Assembly (NCBI RefSeq): GCF_024753255.1
Contig: NZ_JANUHA010000006.1
Location: 224,024 to 288,023, forward strand
Length of the DNA: 64,000 bases
Origin: Massilia agri
GTDB taxonomy: Bacteria > Pseudomonadota > Gammaproteobacteria > Burkholderiales > Burkholderiaceae_D
Direction of reading: 5' to 3'
Shown here: one piece after another, positions 25,832-35,739 of the stretch
How positions within the stretch are numbered: the first letter of the stretch is position 1
Layout of the letters: the number at the start of each line of letters is the position of its first letter
Program-made: the position numbers and the translations under genes
The notes under the pieces: generated by a model
Database searches by the model: none
Seen by the model: only the letters and a program-made list of their open reading frames with translations
Told to the model about the DNA's origin: nothing

Positions 25832-27703
25832 ATGCCCGCCGCCCCACTGCCTCCCGACGAACTGGACCGCCTGTCGCTGCTCGACGCGCTCGCCTTGATG
25901 GACACCCCGCCGGAACCGGTGTTCGACCGCATCACCCGGCTGGCAAGCCGCCTGCTGAACGTGCCGATGGCCCTGTTCTCGCTGGTGGACGCCGACCGCC
26001 AGTGGTTCAAGTCGCGCGTCGGGCTGGAGACGGACCAGACTCCGCGCGAATACGCCTTCTGCGCGCATGCGATCGGCATGACGCGGCCGTTGGTGGTGAA
26101 CGACGCGACCCGGGACCAGCGCTTCAGCGACAACCCGCTGGTCAACGGGCCGCCGAACATCCGCTTCTACGCCGGGGTGCCGATCCGCACCGCGGCCGGG
26201 CTGGCGATCGGCACCCTGTGCGCCCTCGACACGAAGCCGCGCGATCTGAGCCCCGAGGAGGCGGAGGTGCTGAACGACCTGGCGACCATCCTCACCAAGG
26301 AGGTGCATTACCGCGAACGCCTGGCGCTGGCGCGCGAGCAGCTGGAGCAGTCCAGCGCCGTGCTGGGCGCCAGCGAGGCGCGGTTTCGCTCCATCTTCGA
26401 CGTCGCCAGCGTCGGCATCGCCCTGGTGGCGCCGGACGGGGGCTGGATCAGCGTCAACGGGGCGCTGTGCGGGATCGTCGGCTACAGCGAGGAAGAGCTG
26501 TGGGGCCTGACCTTCCAGCAGATCACCCACCCGGACGACATCGTGCTGGACGTGGGACTGCTCGAGGAGCTGCAGCGCGGGACGCGCAGCCAGTACCAGC
26601 TGGAGAAGCGCTACATCCGCAAGGACGGGCGCGAAGTCTGGATCAACCTGAACGTCGCGCCCAAGCGCAACAGGCTGGGCGAGATCGAGTATTACGTGTC
26701 GGTGATCAAGGACATCGATGCGGAAAAGCGCGCGCAGCGGGAGGTGGCCGAGCTGAATGCCGAACTCGAACGCCGCGTCGCCGAGCGCACCGCGGCCCTG
26801 GGCGCCAGCGAAGCGCGCCTGGCCAGCGTGATCGAGAACGCCAGCGACGCCTACATCAGCCTGGACGAGGGCGGGGCCGTCACGGCCTGGAACCGCCAGG
26901 CGGAGCAAACCTTCGGCTGGCCGCGCGAGGAAGCGCTGGGACGCAGGCTGGAGGAACTGATCGTTCCGCCCGAGCTCGTCGAGCGCCACCGCAAGGAGAT
27001 GCGGCGCTACCTGGAGGCGGGCCAGGGCGGCCTGCCCGACCAGCGCCACGAGCTGCCGGCGGTGCGCCGCGACGGCTCCACCCTGACGGTCGAGCTGCGC
27101 ATCCGCTTGCTCGAACTCGAAGGCGGAAAGGTGTTCAGCGCCTTCCTGCACGATATCACCGAGCGCAAGCAGGAACAGGCGCGGCGCGAGTACGAGAGCC
27201 GCCACGATGTACTCACCGGCCTGCTGAACCGGCGCGCCCTGATGGAGGCGCTGCCGCTGGCGCAGGCGCGGGCCAGCCGCAATGGCAAGACGGTGGGCAT
27301 GCTCTTCATCGACCTGGACGGCTTCAAGGCCGTCAACGATTCCCAGGGTCACGAGGCCGGCGACATCCTGCTGGGCGTGGTCGCCGAGCGCCTGCGCGCC
27401 GGGGTGCGCCGCACCGACAGCGTCTACCGCCTGGCCGGCGACGAGTTCACCGTGCTGCTGGAAGACATGGCCGATACCGTCGACGACGCCCATAGGGTGG
27501 CCGAAAAGCTCATCAGGAGCATCGCCGAACCGGTCGAGCTGCCGGGCCGCGCGGTGCGGGTACGTGCCAGCATCGGCATCGCGCTCGACGCACCGGGCGG
27601 CGCGCGCCAGGCCGAGGAACTGCTGAAAGAGGCCGACCACTTCATGTACCAGGCCAAGAAGGCCGGCCGCGGCCGGGTGTGCTCGGCCAGGCAACCCTGC
27701 TGA
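25832..27703 (+). CDS. Diguanylate cyclase with GAF and two PAS domains
   Basis: Makes cyclic di-GMP. Of 623 residues, ~15-160 form a GAF domain (FDRITRLASRLLNVPMALFSLVDADRQWFKS), ~180-300 a PAS/PAC (RFRSIFDVASVGIALVAPDGG), ~330-440 a second PAS (RLASVIENASDAYISLDE), and ~455-620 the GGDEF domain. The active loop reads YRLAGDEFTVLL; the A for G at the first position is common in active cyclases. RRTD five residues ahead is an intact inhibitory I-site. No EAL domain. A TTG at 25757 is an alternative start. Soluble, with no membrane helix. Confidence 0.92.
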   Translation: MPAAPLPPDELDRLSLLDALALMDTPPEPVFDRITRLASRLLNVPMALFSLVDADRQWFKSRVGLETDQTPREYAFCAHAIGMTRPLVVNDATRDQRFSDNPLVNGPPNIRFYAGVPIRTAAGLAIGTLCALDTKPRDLSPEEAEVLNDLATILTKEVHYRERLALAREQLEQSSAVLGASEARFRSIFDVASVGIALVAPDGGWISVNGALCGIVGYSEEELWGLTFQQITHPDDIVLDVGLLEELQRGTRSQYQLEKRYIRKDGREVWINLNVAPKRNRLGEIEYYVSVIKDIDAEKRAQREVAELNAELERRVAERTAALGASEARLASVIENASDAYISLDEGGAVTAWNRQAEQTFGWPREEALGRRLEELIVPPELVERHRKEMRRYLEAGQGGLPDQRHELPAVRRDGSTLTVELRIRLLELEGGKVFSAFLHDITERKQEQARREYESRHDVLTGLLNRRALMEALPLAQARASRNGKTVGMLFIDLDGFKAVNDSQGHEAGDILLGVVAERLRAGVRRTDSVYRLAGDEFTVLLEDMADTVDDAHRVAEKLIRSIAEPVELPGRAVRVRASIGIALDAPGGARQAEELLKEADHFMYQAKKAGRGRVCSARQPC

Positions 27704-27739
27704 GGCGCGCCGGCGCGCAGTCAGGCTTTCCTGCAGGCC

Positions 27740-29320
27740 TCAGCGCAGCTTCAGGTCGGTCCAGCCCAGCGGCTGGGCGATGAAGACCGTGCTGCAGGCC
27801 TCGGTCGGGTAGGCGAAGTCGAAGGCCACCTTGCCCTGGCTGTCGAGCCCCAGCAGGCGCGCCTTGGTGCGCGCATTCAGTACCGAATAGGCGACCAGGT
27901 AGTTGCCCGGGCTGCCCTCGTAGACACTGGAACAGATGTCCGAGAGGAGCTTGCGTTCGCCTTCATAGGTCCAGACCTCGCGCGCGGTGCCCGCCTTCTC
28001 GTCGATGGCGTAGCGTGATGGCGTGCTGAAGGTGCGGGTGGCGCCGGGCGAGGTCCCGGGTGGATGGTTCAGGCTGCCCAGGCCATTGTTGAAGAGCAGC
28101 AGTTCGCCGTTCGGCGTGATCGACAGCGTGTGCTGGCCGATCGGCGCCTTGCCTTCCACCAGGCGCAGGGCAAGGGCGCGCAGCGAGGGGTAGTTCTTGT
28201 ACCAGTGCTTGCTGGTGTCGCCGAACAGCCAGCGGATCGCACCGGTATCGTAGTCGATCTTGACGACGAAGTTCTCGCGGCTGGACAGCAGCAGGGAATT
28301 GTCCGCCGCGTTGTAGATGGCGGAGTTCATGTGGAACCAGTCCTGGCCGTCGCGCACGAAGTTGGACGGATCGTCGCCCTTGGCCCGCATGTGGTCGCGG
28401 AAGATGCGGCCGAGGTCCCATTCGCGCAGCACCTTGCCCTCGGTATCGATCTCGGCCAGCACGGACTCCAGGATGCTGACGCCGTTCTGCAGGGCGTCGA
28501 GCTCGGCCAGCATGCCGACCTTGCCGGGCGTCAGGTCGTGGTGGAAGTTGGTCAAGGTCGACCCGCCGGGCGAGGGGCCGAGCTGGACGCCGCTGTAGGC
28601 GCCGCCGACGTCCATCCGGTACAGGGTCGGGGTGTTCAGGCTGCCGACATAGAAGGCGTCCGGCCCGAACATCGAGGAGAAGGAATCGGCCAGTACGGCC
28701 CCGGTCCAGCGCATATTGCCGTCGGTGTCGAGGACGACCGGCGCGGTCCGGCCGTTCTTGACGAGGATGAAGTCGAAGCCGGGCACGCGCGTGGCGCTGC
28801 GCGCCACGTTGATGTCCGGCTGCGCATAGATGTCGGCCGGCCCGCGATAGGCGCCGGTCGGCACCTCGACCCGCCATGCGTGCTTCGAGCCGTCGCGAAA
28901 GCGCGCCGTCAGGTCGACCAGGTTGGTGTGCGCGGCATACAGGCCGAAGACCGGCAGTTCGAGGCGCCGGCCGTTGGGGTCCCAGGCCCTGCGCCGGTCG
29001 AGCCAGCTGCGTTCGAAGCTGACCGCGAGCGCGCCGGAGGCGGTGCCGGGGCGGGGCACGACCGTATAGGCGACGCTGGCCAGGTCGCCGTAGTTGGCGA
29101 GGTTGAAGCTGAGATGGGAGACGAAGACCGTGATGCCGGGCGCCTGGCGCACCTCGCCGATCCTGGCCAGCTCGGCCTGGGTCTCTTGGCGCCCGTCCTC
29201 GTCTTCGTCCTTGTCGCGCCCACTGCAGGCGGACAGGATGAGGGCAAGGGCGAAGGCGCACAGCAGGCAGGCGGCGCGGCGTAGCTCGAGATGCATGGGC
29301 ATGGACGGGTGCAGGTGCAT
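27740..29320 (-). CDS. Arylsulfotransferase (ASST)-family lipoprotein
   Basis: A 526-residue protein with a lipoprotein signal (CLLCAFALALILSAC-SGRDKDEDEDG) and repeated beta-propeller-like blades of the ASST family: VVLDTDGNMRWTG, FHHDLTPGKVGMLAELDAL, LLSSRENFVVKIDYDTGAIRWLFGD and GQHTLSITPNGELLLFNNG, including the conserved His positions. ASST enzymes move sulfate between phenols, but many relatives are uncharacterised. Start 29320 has GAGGGAG 6 bases upstream. Its promoter region faces the copper ATPase promoter. Confidence 0.82.
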   Translation of the reverse strand: MHLHPSMPMHLELRRAACLLCAFALALILSACSGRDKDEDEDGRQETQAELARIGEVRQAPGITVFVSHLSFNLANYGDLASVAYTVVPRPGTASGALAVSFERSWLDRRRAWDPNGRRLELPVFGLYAAHTNLVDLTARFRDGSKHAWRVEVPTGAYRGPADIYAQPDINVARSATRVPGFDFILVKNGRTAPVVLDTDGNMRWTGAVLADSFSSMFGPDAFYVGSLNTPTLYRMDVGGAYSGVQLGPSPGGSTLTNFHHDLTPGKVGMLAELDALQNGVSILESVLAEIDTEGKVLREWDLGRIFRDHMRAKGDDPSNFVRDGQDWFHMNSAIYNAADNSLLLSSRENFVVKIDYDTGAIRWLFGDTSKHWYKNYPSLRALALRLVEGKAPIGQHTLSITPNGELLLFNNGLGSLNHPPGTSPGATRTFSTPSRYAIDEKAGTAREVWTYEGERKLLSDICSSVYEGSPGNYLVAYSVLNARTKARLLGLDSQGKVAFDFAYPTEACSTVFIAQPLGWTDLKLR

Positions 29321-29448
29321 GGACGCTCCCTCGATGTGAATGGTTGAGTGTTCCGGATTCGACGGCCGGACTGTTCTTTTAGTTCGCCCTCCCGGCACGC
29401 GCCACCGATGGGCTCAAGCGAAGACGTATTCGCACGAAAATGAGACGC

Positions 29449-29479
29449 TTGACCTTCCCACCGTGGGAAGGAATATCCT
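29449..29479 (+). promoter_or_regulatory. CueR/MerR-type promoter of the copper ATPase
   Basis: TTGACC (29449-29454) and TATCCT (29474-29479) with a 19-base spacer that carries the perfect dyad CTTCCCACCGTGGGAAG. This is the classical CueR target layout: the over-long spacer is corrected by the metal-bound regulator. Transcription should begin near 29486. Confidence 0.9.
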
Positions 29480-29503
29480 TCAGGTATGGAAACAGGAGGA
29501 CCA

Positions 29504-31957
29504 ATGGACATGACAACGACGCCCACGGTGCTGCGCATCGAAGGCATGACCTGCGCCTCGTGCGTGGGACGGGTCGAGAAGGCGCTGCGGGCGGTGCCCG
29601 GCGTGATCGACGCCAGCGTCAACCTGGCGACGGAAAAGGCGACCGTGCACGGCGGCGACCCGGACCGGCTTGCGGCCGCGGTGCGCGCGGCCGGCTACGA
29701 GAGCGCGCCCGCGGACCAGGCGCCCGCGCCGCACGCCACCGGGCGGAACGGCGCGCTGCCCGGCTGGTGGCCGGTGGCCGCCAGCGCGCTCCTCAGCCTG
29801 CCCCTCCTGGCGCCGATGCTGGCCCAGCCTTTCGGCGCCGACTGGATGCTGCCCGGCTGGCTGCAGCTGCTGCTCGCGACCCCGGTGCAGTTCTGGCTGG
29901 GCGCGCGCTTCTACCGGGCCGGCTGGAAGGCCCTGCGCGCCGGCAGCGGCAATATGGACGTGCTGGTGGCGATCGGCACCAGCGCCGCCTACGGGCTGTC
30001 GGTCTATTTGCTGCTGCGGGAGCATGGACACGGCATGCCCCACCTGTATTTCGAATCCTCCGCCGTCGTGATCACCCTGGTCCTGCTCGGCAAATGGTTG
30101 GAAGCGCGCGCCAAGGGCCGCACCGTGGCGGCGATCCGGGCGCTGGAAGCCTTGAAGAGCGTCGATGCCCTGGTGCGGCGCGAGGGTGGGGACGTGCGCA
30201 TCGGGCTCGACGATCTGAGGGTGGGCGACCTGATGGTGGTGCGCCCCGGCGAGCGGGTCCCGGCTGACGGCGTCGTGGAAGAGGGCCGCAGCCACCTGGA
30301 CGAATCCCTGCTCACCGGCGAGAGCCTGCCGGTGGCCAAGGGACCCGGCAGCCGGGCGGCCGGCGGCGCGGTTAATGCCGAGGGGCTCCTGCTGGTGCGG
30401 GCGACCAAGGTCGGCAGCGAGACCATACTGTCGCAGATCATCCGGCTGGTCGAGGATGCGCAGGCGGCCAAGGCGCCGATCCAGCGCCTGGTCGACCGGG
30501 TGAGCAGCGTGTTCGTGCCGGTGGTGCTCCTGATTTCCCTGGCGACCCTGCTGGGCTGGGGCCTGGCGACCGGAGACTGGGAAGCGGCGCTGCTGAACGC
30601 GGTGGCGGTGCAGGTGATCGCCTGTCCCTGCGCGCTGGGCCTGGCGACGCCGACGGCGATCATGGTCGGCACCGGCGCGGCGGCCCGCCACGGCATCCTG
30701 ATCAAGGATGCCCAGGCGCTGGAAACGGCGCATGCGCTGGACGTGGTCGTCTTCGACAAGACCGGCACCCTGACCGAGGGCAAGCCGGTGCTGGCGGCCG
30801 TGGAGGGCGATGCGGACGGGGTGCTGCTGCTGGCCGGCGCCGTCCAGCGGACCAGCGCCCATCCGTTGGCGGGCGCCGTGCTGGACGCGGCGCGCAGCCG
30901 CGGCCTGGCGCTGGCGCCGGCCGGGGAGGCCGAAGCGCTGCCGGGACGCGGGGTGAAGGCCGAGGTCGGCGGCGCCACCGTCTGGCTCGGCAATGCGCGC
31001 CTGATGGCGGAACTGCAGCTTGACACCGGACGTTTCGCCGCCGCGGCTTCAGCGCACGAGGCGGCCGGGCGCACCGTGTCCTGGCTGGCGCGGCGCGAAG
31101 GAGACAAGCCCGAGGTGCTCGGCCTGCTGGCTTTCGGCGACGCCCTCAAGCCGGGAGCGGCGCAGGCGGTGGCGCGCCTGCGCCGGCTGGGCATCGAGAC
31201 CGTGATGCTGACCGGCGACAACGAAGGGGCGGCGCGCCTGGTGGCGCAGCAGCTCGGGATCGCCCGCTGGCATGCCGGCGTGCTGCCGGGCGACAAGGCA
31301 GGCGTGGTGGCGGAACTCAAGGAGGGGGGACGGATCGTCGCCATGGTCGGCGACGGCATCAACGATGCGCCGGCCCTGGCCGCCGCCGACGTCGGCATCG
31401 CCATGGCCAGCGGCACGGACGTCGCCATGCAGGCCGCCGGCATCACCCTGATGCGGGGCGACCCGGGCCTGGTCGCGGATGCGGTATCCGTCTCGCAGCG
31501 CACCTATGCGAAGATCCGCCAGAACCTCGGCTGGGCCTTCGTCTACAACGTGGTCGGCATTCCGCTGGCCGCCTTCGGGCTGCTCAGCCCGGTGCTGGCC
31601 GGCGCGGCGATGGCGCTCAGCTCGGTGAGCGTGGTGGCGAATGCGCTGCTGCTGCGGCGCTGGCAGCCGGCACAGGAAGCATCAATGCACATCGATACCG
31701 ACATCAACGGGGCCGTGGCGCCCCATCAACCTGGAGAAAAGACGATGTACGAACTACTTGTGGACGGAATGAGCTGCGGACACTGCGTGGGCCGCGTGAC
31801 CAAGGCGGTACAAGGCGTGGACGAGGCGGCCAGGGTCACCATCGACCTGCCCACGCGCAAGGTGAGCGTGGACAGCAAGGCCGAGCTGGCGAGCATCGCG
31901 GCAGCCATCGATGCGGCCGGCTATCCAGTGCTGGATTCCGGCGCGGCGGGGCGTTGA
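29504..31957 (+). CDS. copA: Cu(I)-exporting P-type ATPase with extra C-terminal CopZ-like domain
   Basis: Pumps Cu(I) out of the cytoplasm. Of 817 residues: N-terminal HMA domain with MTCASC (~15-20); membrane helices; CPC copper site ([13 protein letters not shown], ~376); phosphorylation loop DKTGTLT (~418); HP motif (SAHPLAGAV); [11 protein letters not shown] (~614). After the last helices a linker leads to a second HMA domain (~748-817) with MSCGHC. That C-terminal domain is unusual for this family and equals a free CopZ chaperone. ATG 29504 follows AGGAGG; the ATG at 29486 would be at the transcription start. Confidence 0.95.
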   Translation: MDMTTTPTVLRIEGMTCASCVGRVEKALRAVPGVIDASVNLATEKATVHGGDPDRLAAAVRAAGYESAPADQAPAPHATGRNGALPGWWPVAASALLSLPLLAPMLAQPFGADWMLPGWLQLLLATPVQFWLGARFYRAGWKALRAGSGNMDVLVAIGTSAAYGLSVYLLLREHGHGMPHLYFESSAVVITLVLLGKWLEARAKGRTVAAIRALEALKSVDALVRREGGDVRIGLDDLRVGDLMVVRPGERVPADGVVEEGRSHLDESLLTGESLPVAKGPGSRAAGGAVNAEGLLLVRATKVGSETILSQIIRLVEDAQAAKAPIQRLVDRVSSVFVPVVLLISLATLLGWGLATGDWEAALLNAVAVQVIACPCALGLATPTAIMVGTGAAARHGILIKDAQALETAHALDVVVFDKTGTLTEGKPVLAAVEGDADGVLLLAGAVQRTSAHPLAGAVLDAARSRGLALAPAGEAEALPGRGVKAEVGGATVWLGNARLMAELQLDTGRFAAAASAHEAAGRTVSWLARREGDKPEVLGLLAFGDALKPGAAQAVARLRRLGIETVMLTGDNEGAARLVAQQLGIARWHAGVLPGDKAGVVAELKEGGRIVAMVGDGINDAPALAAADVGIAMASGTDVAMQAAGITLMRGDPGLVADAVSVSQRTYAKIRQNLGWAFVYNVVGIPLAAFGLLSPVLAGAAMALSSVSVVANALLLRRWQPAQEASMHIDTDINGAVAPHQPGEKTMYELLVDGMSCGHCVGRVTKAVQGVDEAARVTIDLPTRKVSVDSKAELASIAAAIDAAGYPVLDSGAAGR
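31745..31957 (+). other. CopZ-like chaperone domain with possible internal start
   Basis: The last 70 codons of the copper ATPase form a complete HMA chaperone: [20 protein letters not shown] onwards, with Cys pair in MSCGHC. It starts with ATG 31745, which has GGAG at 31733-31736 with 8 bases between, so ribosomes could start here and make a separate CopZ from the same mRNA. The linker before it ([19 protein letters not shown]) is hydrophilic and unlike either domain, as expected of a former intergenic region read in frame. Confidence 0.4.
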
Positions 31958-32090
31958 GAACGCCTTGAACCAAACGGCACTCCTCGATATCTACTTTTGA
32001 GATATATTTTAGTGGACATTAAATAAACACAAAACACAGGCCCGGTGCCGGCGGTACGGGGCGCGGCTCGACCAGGCGGTCGGCAATCCA

Positions 32091-34835
32091 ATGGAATCCA
32101 TGATGCGATATGGCGTGTTAGCGGAACCGGCGGATCTGGCGACCCACCCGCCGTCGAGCAATCAGATGCGCAATGTGCTCATCGTGCTCGCCGTCCTGGG
32201 CCTCGTGTTCGTCCTGCTGGCGCCGCTGGCCGGCATGGCGCTGCCGGCGGCGCCGGAGTTCGTGCCGATGCACCAGTCGGCCCTCATCGGCAGCAACCTG
32301 CTGACCGGGATCCTGCTGCTCGGCCATGTGCGGACCAACCGTTCCTGGTCGCTCGGCATTCTCACCCTGGGCTACCTGTTTACCGCGCTGATCGCACTGG
32401 CCCACATGCTGACCTTCCCGGGCCTGTTCGCCAGCCATGGCGTGCTGATCGGGAACGGCCAGACCACGCCCTGGCTGTTCATGGTCTGGCACGCGCTGTT
32501 CCCGCTCTTCGTGCTGGGCTATGCGCGCAGCTACCGCCGGCCCTTGCCCGACCACTTCCTGCGGGCCGGCACCCTGCTCACCACGCTGTTCGTTGCGCTG
32601 CTGGTGCTGGTCTGCACTACCGGCGCGCCCTACCTGCCGGCGCTGGCCGACCAGCATCGCTTCCTGCCTTCCTATCGTGCTTTGGGGCTGGCCGTGCTGG
32701 CCCTGTCGCTGTTCGCGCTCTGGCGCATCACCTGCAAGCGCCCGCGCGCCTTGCTCGATGTCTGGCTGATGGTGGCAATGACGGCCTGGGTAGCCGAGCT
32801 GATGCTGTCCTGCCTTCTCAACAGCGGGCGCTACGACCTCGGCTTCTATGCCGGCCGCCTGTACGGCCTGGCGGCCTCGCTGCTGGTGCTGGGCGCGGTC
32901 GCGATCGACAACATCGCCCTGCATGCGCGCCTGCGCCAGACCTTCGAGGAGATGATCGAGACGCGCGCCCGCGCCCAGTGGCAAAGCCTGCTCGGCTCGG
33001 TGCTGCGCCAGCTGCCCGACGGCGTCCTGATCGTCGACCGCGAGGGCCGCTGCGTGATGGCCAACGACCAGGCCGGGCACATGGCGGCGCGCTTCGAACA
33101 TGCCGCGCTCGACGGCACGCCGGGCCCGGCGGCGATGCTGGCGCTGCTCAGGGAGCCGGTCGCGCGCGCGATCGGGGGCAAGCCGTTTCGCGACGCAGTG
33201 CTCGAGAGCGTGGCGCATGATGGCCGGCGCGTCTACACGGTGAGCGGGGCGCCGCTGCGCGACGGCGCGGCCGAGCTGGCGGCGGCCGTGATCGTCCTCG
33301 ACGACATCACCGAGCGCACCGAGGCCAGCGCGGCGCTGGCGCGCGCCCTCGACCAGACCCGCTACCTGATCGAGAACACGCCGCTGGCCGTGATCGAGTG
33401 GGACCGCGACTTCATCATCCGCCTGTGGAACCGGCGCGCCGAGGAGCTGTTCGGCTGGAGCGCGGAGGAAGCCGTGGGCCGGCGCATCGACGCGCTGCCG
33501 GTGGTGCACGAGGAGGATACCGGCAAGGTGGCAGGGGCCATCGGCCGCCTGCTCGATTCGGCAACCCGCTACGTCAAGTCGACCAACCGCAACCGCACCC
33601 GGGACGGGCGCACCCTCTGCTGCGAGTGGTACAACTCGGTGCTGCACGACGAATCCGGCGCCATCGACCGGGTGTTCTCGCTGGTGCTCGACGTCAGCGA
33701 GCGCGAGGCGGCCATGGAGCAGCTCAAGGAAGCCGACCGCCGCAAGGACATCTACATCGCCACCCTGGCGCACGAGCTGCGCAACCCGCTGGCGCCGATC
33801 GCCAATGCCGCCTCCCTGCTGCGCGGGCGCGGCCTGGCCCAGGAGCGGATCGAGTGGATCGCTGCCATGGTCGGGCGCCAGGTGGCGCAGATGTCGCGCC
33901 TGCTGGACGACCTGCTCGACGTCACCCGCATCAGCCGCGGCAAGATCGAGCTGCGCCGCGCGCCGCTCGAACTCGGGCGCCTGCTGCGCGACACCCTGCA
34001 GGCCAGCATGCCCCTGATCGAAGCGGGGCGGCACGCGACCGAACTCGATCTGTGCGACGAACCGGTCTGGGTCGAGGCCGACGCCCTGCGCCTGACCCAG
34101 GTGCTGGCCAACCTGATCAACAACGCGGCGAAGTACACGCCGCCCGGCGGGCGTATCGCGATCCTCCTGAAGGAGGAGGGCGGCGAAGCGCTGGTGCGCG
34201 TCAGCGATAACGGCATCGGCATCGAGCCGGAGATGGTGGACCGGGTATTCGACGCCTTCGTGCAGGTGAGCAGCGCGAGCCACCTGGCCCAGGGAGGGCT
34301 GGGGATCGGCCTGTCGCTGGCCAGGGGCCTGGTGGAGCTGCATGGCGGCCGGATCGCGGCGCACAGCGACGGGCCGGGGCACGGATCGGCGTTCACCGTG
34401 TGGCTGCCGGCCATCCCGGCGCCGCGGCCGGCGCCGGGGGCGGCCGCAGGGGCGGACGCGGTGGCGAGCCTGCGCAAGCGCATCCTGGTGGCCGACGACA
34501 ATGTCGACGCGGCCGAGTCGCTGGCCTGGCTGCTGTGCACCGAGGGCGCGACGGTGGAGGTGGCGCATGACGGGGCGGCGGCGCTCAGGCTGTTCAACGA
34601 GCGCCCGGCCGAGATCGTGGTGCTGGACCTGGGCATGCCCGAGATGGACGGCCTCGAGGTGGCTTCCGTCCTGGCGCGGCGTACACCGAAGCCCTGCCTG
34701 GTGGCGGTGACGGGAAGGGGACGGCAGGAAGACCGCGCCGCCTCGCTGGCGGCCGGCTTCGACGCGCATTTCACCAAGCCGGTGGCGCCGCAGGAGCTGA
34801 TCGAGCTGCTGAGGAAATGGCAGGCGGCCGACTAG
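32091..34835 (+). CDS. Hybrid sensor histidine kinase with MASE4-like membrane sensor
   Basis: A 914-residue protein: residues ~25-280 form eight or so membrane helices of MASE4 type; ~300-400 and ~425-545 are PAS domains (LPDGVLIVDREG; YLIENTPLAVIEWDRDF); ~555-620 HisKA with phospho-His in LAHELRNPLAPIANA; ~660-775 HATPase ([39 protein letters not shown]); ~795-910 a receiver domain with Asp in VVLDLGMPEMDG. No separate response regulator is next to it, so output may pass through a phosphotransfer protein elsewhere. An IS element inserted immediately after its stop. Confidence 0.92.
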   Translation: MESMMRYGVLAEPADLATHPPSSNQMRNVLIVLAVLGLVFVLLAPLAGMALPAAPEFVPMHQSALIGSNLLTGILLLGHVRTNRSWSLGILTLGYLFTALIALAHMLTFPGLFASHGVLIGNGQTTPWLFMVWHALFPLFVLGYARSYRRPLPDHFLRAGTLLTTLFVALLVLVCTTGAPYLPALADQHRFLPSYRALGLAVLALSLFALWRITCKRPRALLDVWLMVAMTAWVAELMLSCLLNSGRYDLGFYAGRLYGLAASLLVLGAVAIDNIALHARLRQTFEEMIETRARAQWQSLLGSVLRQLPDGVLIVDREGRCVMANDQAGHMAARFEHAALDGTPGPAAMLALLREPVARAIGGKPFRDAVLESVAHDGRRVYTVSGAPLRDGAAELAAAVIVLDDITERTEASAALARALDQTRYLIENTPLAVIEWDRDFIIRLWNRRAEELFGWSAEEAVGRRIDALPVVHEEDTGKVAGAIGRLLDSATRYVKSTNRNRTRDGRTLCCEWYNSVLHDESGAIDRVFSLVLDVSEREAAMEQLKEADRRKDIYIATLAHELRNPLAPIANAASLLRGRGLAQERIEWIAAMVGRQVAQMSRLLDDLLDVTRISRGKIELRRAPLELGRLLRDTLQASMPLIEAGRHATELDLCDEPVWVEADALRLTQVLANLINNAAKYTPPGGRIAILLKEEGGEALVRVSDNGIGIEPEMVDRVFDAFVQVSSASHLAQGGLGIGLSLARGLVELHGGRIAAHSDGPGHGSAFTVWLPAIPAPRPAPGAAAGADAVASLRKRILVADDNVDAAESLAWLLCTEGATVEVAHDGAAALRLFNERPAEIVVLDLGMPEMDGLEVASVLARRTPKPCLVAVTGRGRQEDRAASLAAGFDAHFTKPVAPQELIELLRKWQAAD

Positions 34836-34844
34836 TTTTTTTAC

Positions 34845-35656
34845 GGCGCTGTCACCATCATGTGTGGAAAATCCCGACCGCCGCTCTCAGGAGACGCTCG
34901 GGTGACGCAATCCTTTCACCGTCCAGCGCCCAGCGCCAGCCGAGGTAGTTCGGCAGGTAGCGCGAGGCCACGCCGTGAAAGCGCGCCAGCCAGCTGCGCA
35001 AACGCTGGTGGTAGGCATTCACGTTTTGCACGTGGATCGCCCCGCGCACACGCTCGCCCAGGCGCAGGTTGACGAAGGCGTGCGCTATCCGCGCTTGCCT
35101 GGCGAAAGTCTGGTAGGCCCGGTGCCCGCCCGTCACCAGGAGCACGTTCGGGTCGAGCACCGGTCGCAGATGCCGGACGCCGCCGAGAAAGCGGTGGCGC
35201 CAGTGAAAGCTCGTATTGCGGTGTATTTCCACCGCTTTCGCGGCCGCGCGCACGCTACGCGAGTCGAGCATCTCTTTAGAAAAGTCGAGCCACTTTTCCC
35301 GAAAACGCAGGCGCGCCAGCGGGGTGCCGCTCAAGGCGTTGAAGGTGCGGTTGCAGGCCCGGCAGCGGTAGCGCTGCAAGCCGCGACTCGCGCCATGCCG
35401 GTAGTGGCGGCTGCCGCCACAGCCCGGACAAGACAACGGCGCCGGCCTCGCATGCTCGATCGTCTCGCATACGCTGTCCAGTCCGATGGCCGGCCGCAGC
35501 GCTGCCAGCAACTGTGAACGTTGCTGCCTGTTGAGCATAGGCACTTGCCGAAGCAAGCGGACAAAGCCTGGCGAGCGCATGATCCCTCCTGACGGTCCAG
35601 CTTGGACATCCGCTCAGCTCAACAGTTCAATTTCCACACTTGATGGTGACAGCGCC
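34845..35656. mobile_element. IS1595-family element, defective, with perfect target duplication
   Basis: An 812-bp element bounded by ~26-bp terminal inverted repeats (left GGCGCTGTCACCATCATG, right complement identical but for one base: GGCGCTGTCACCATCAAG). It is flanked by the same 8-mer TTTTTTAC on both sides (34837-34844 and 35657-35664), the duplication size known for IS1595. The intact duplication indicates recent movement. The transposase inside is defective, so mobilisation must have used an enzyme made elsewhere. A shorter relative lies at 61928-62265. Confidence 0.9.
34858..35580 (-). pseudogene. IS1595-family transposase with internal deletion
   Basis: The 240-residue frame is open but not a working transposase. 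The N-terminal zinc ribbon (CPGCGGSRHYRHG, YRCRACNRTF) and HTH region (RSVRAAAKAVEIHRNTSFHWRHRFL) are intact, as is the C-terminal part (HVQNVNAYHQRLRSWLARFHGVASRYLPNYLGWRW). Between VRH and LRPVLDP roughly 80 residues, including the first catalytic Asp region of the DDE fold, are missing. The next catalytic region reads LLVTGGHRAYQ where the family has an Asp after LLV-S. Family lengths are from general knowledge. Confidence 0.85.
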
Positions 35657-35739
35657 TTTTTTACAACGGTCGATGCTTATTAAATTGCTAATGAGATGAC
35701 CGACTGTTAGTATGCTTCGTCCATGTGAGGAGCATAACG

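Noticed and set aside
27400..27460. GGDEF motif reads AGDEF, suggesting an inactive cyclase
   Set aside because: Ala at the first position is common in active cyclases, and the I-site and flanking residues are intact.
32118..34769. Very long open frame opposite the MASE4 hybrid kinase
   Set aside because: It mirrors the kinase gene in another frame, has Gln/Arg/His-rich composition typical of GC-rich antisense frames, and no domain. Similar frames opposite 25832-27703, 36203-38881, 52004-55036 and 59964-61856 were rejected on the same grounds.
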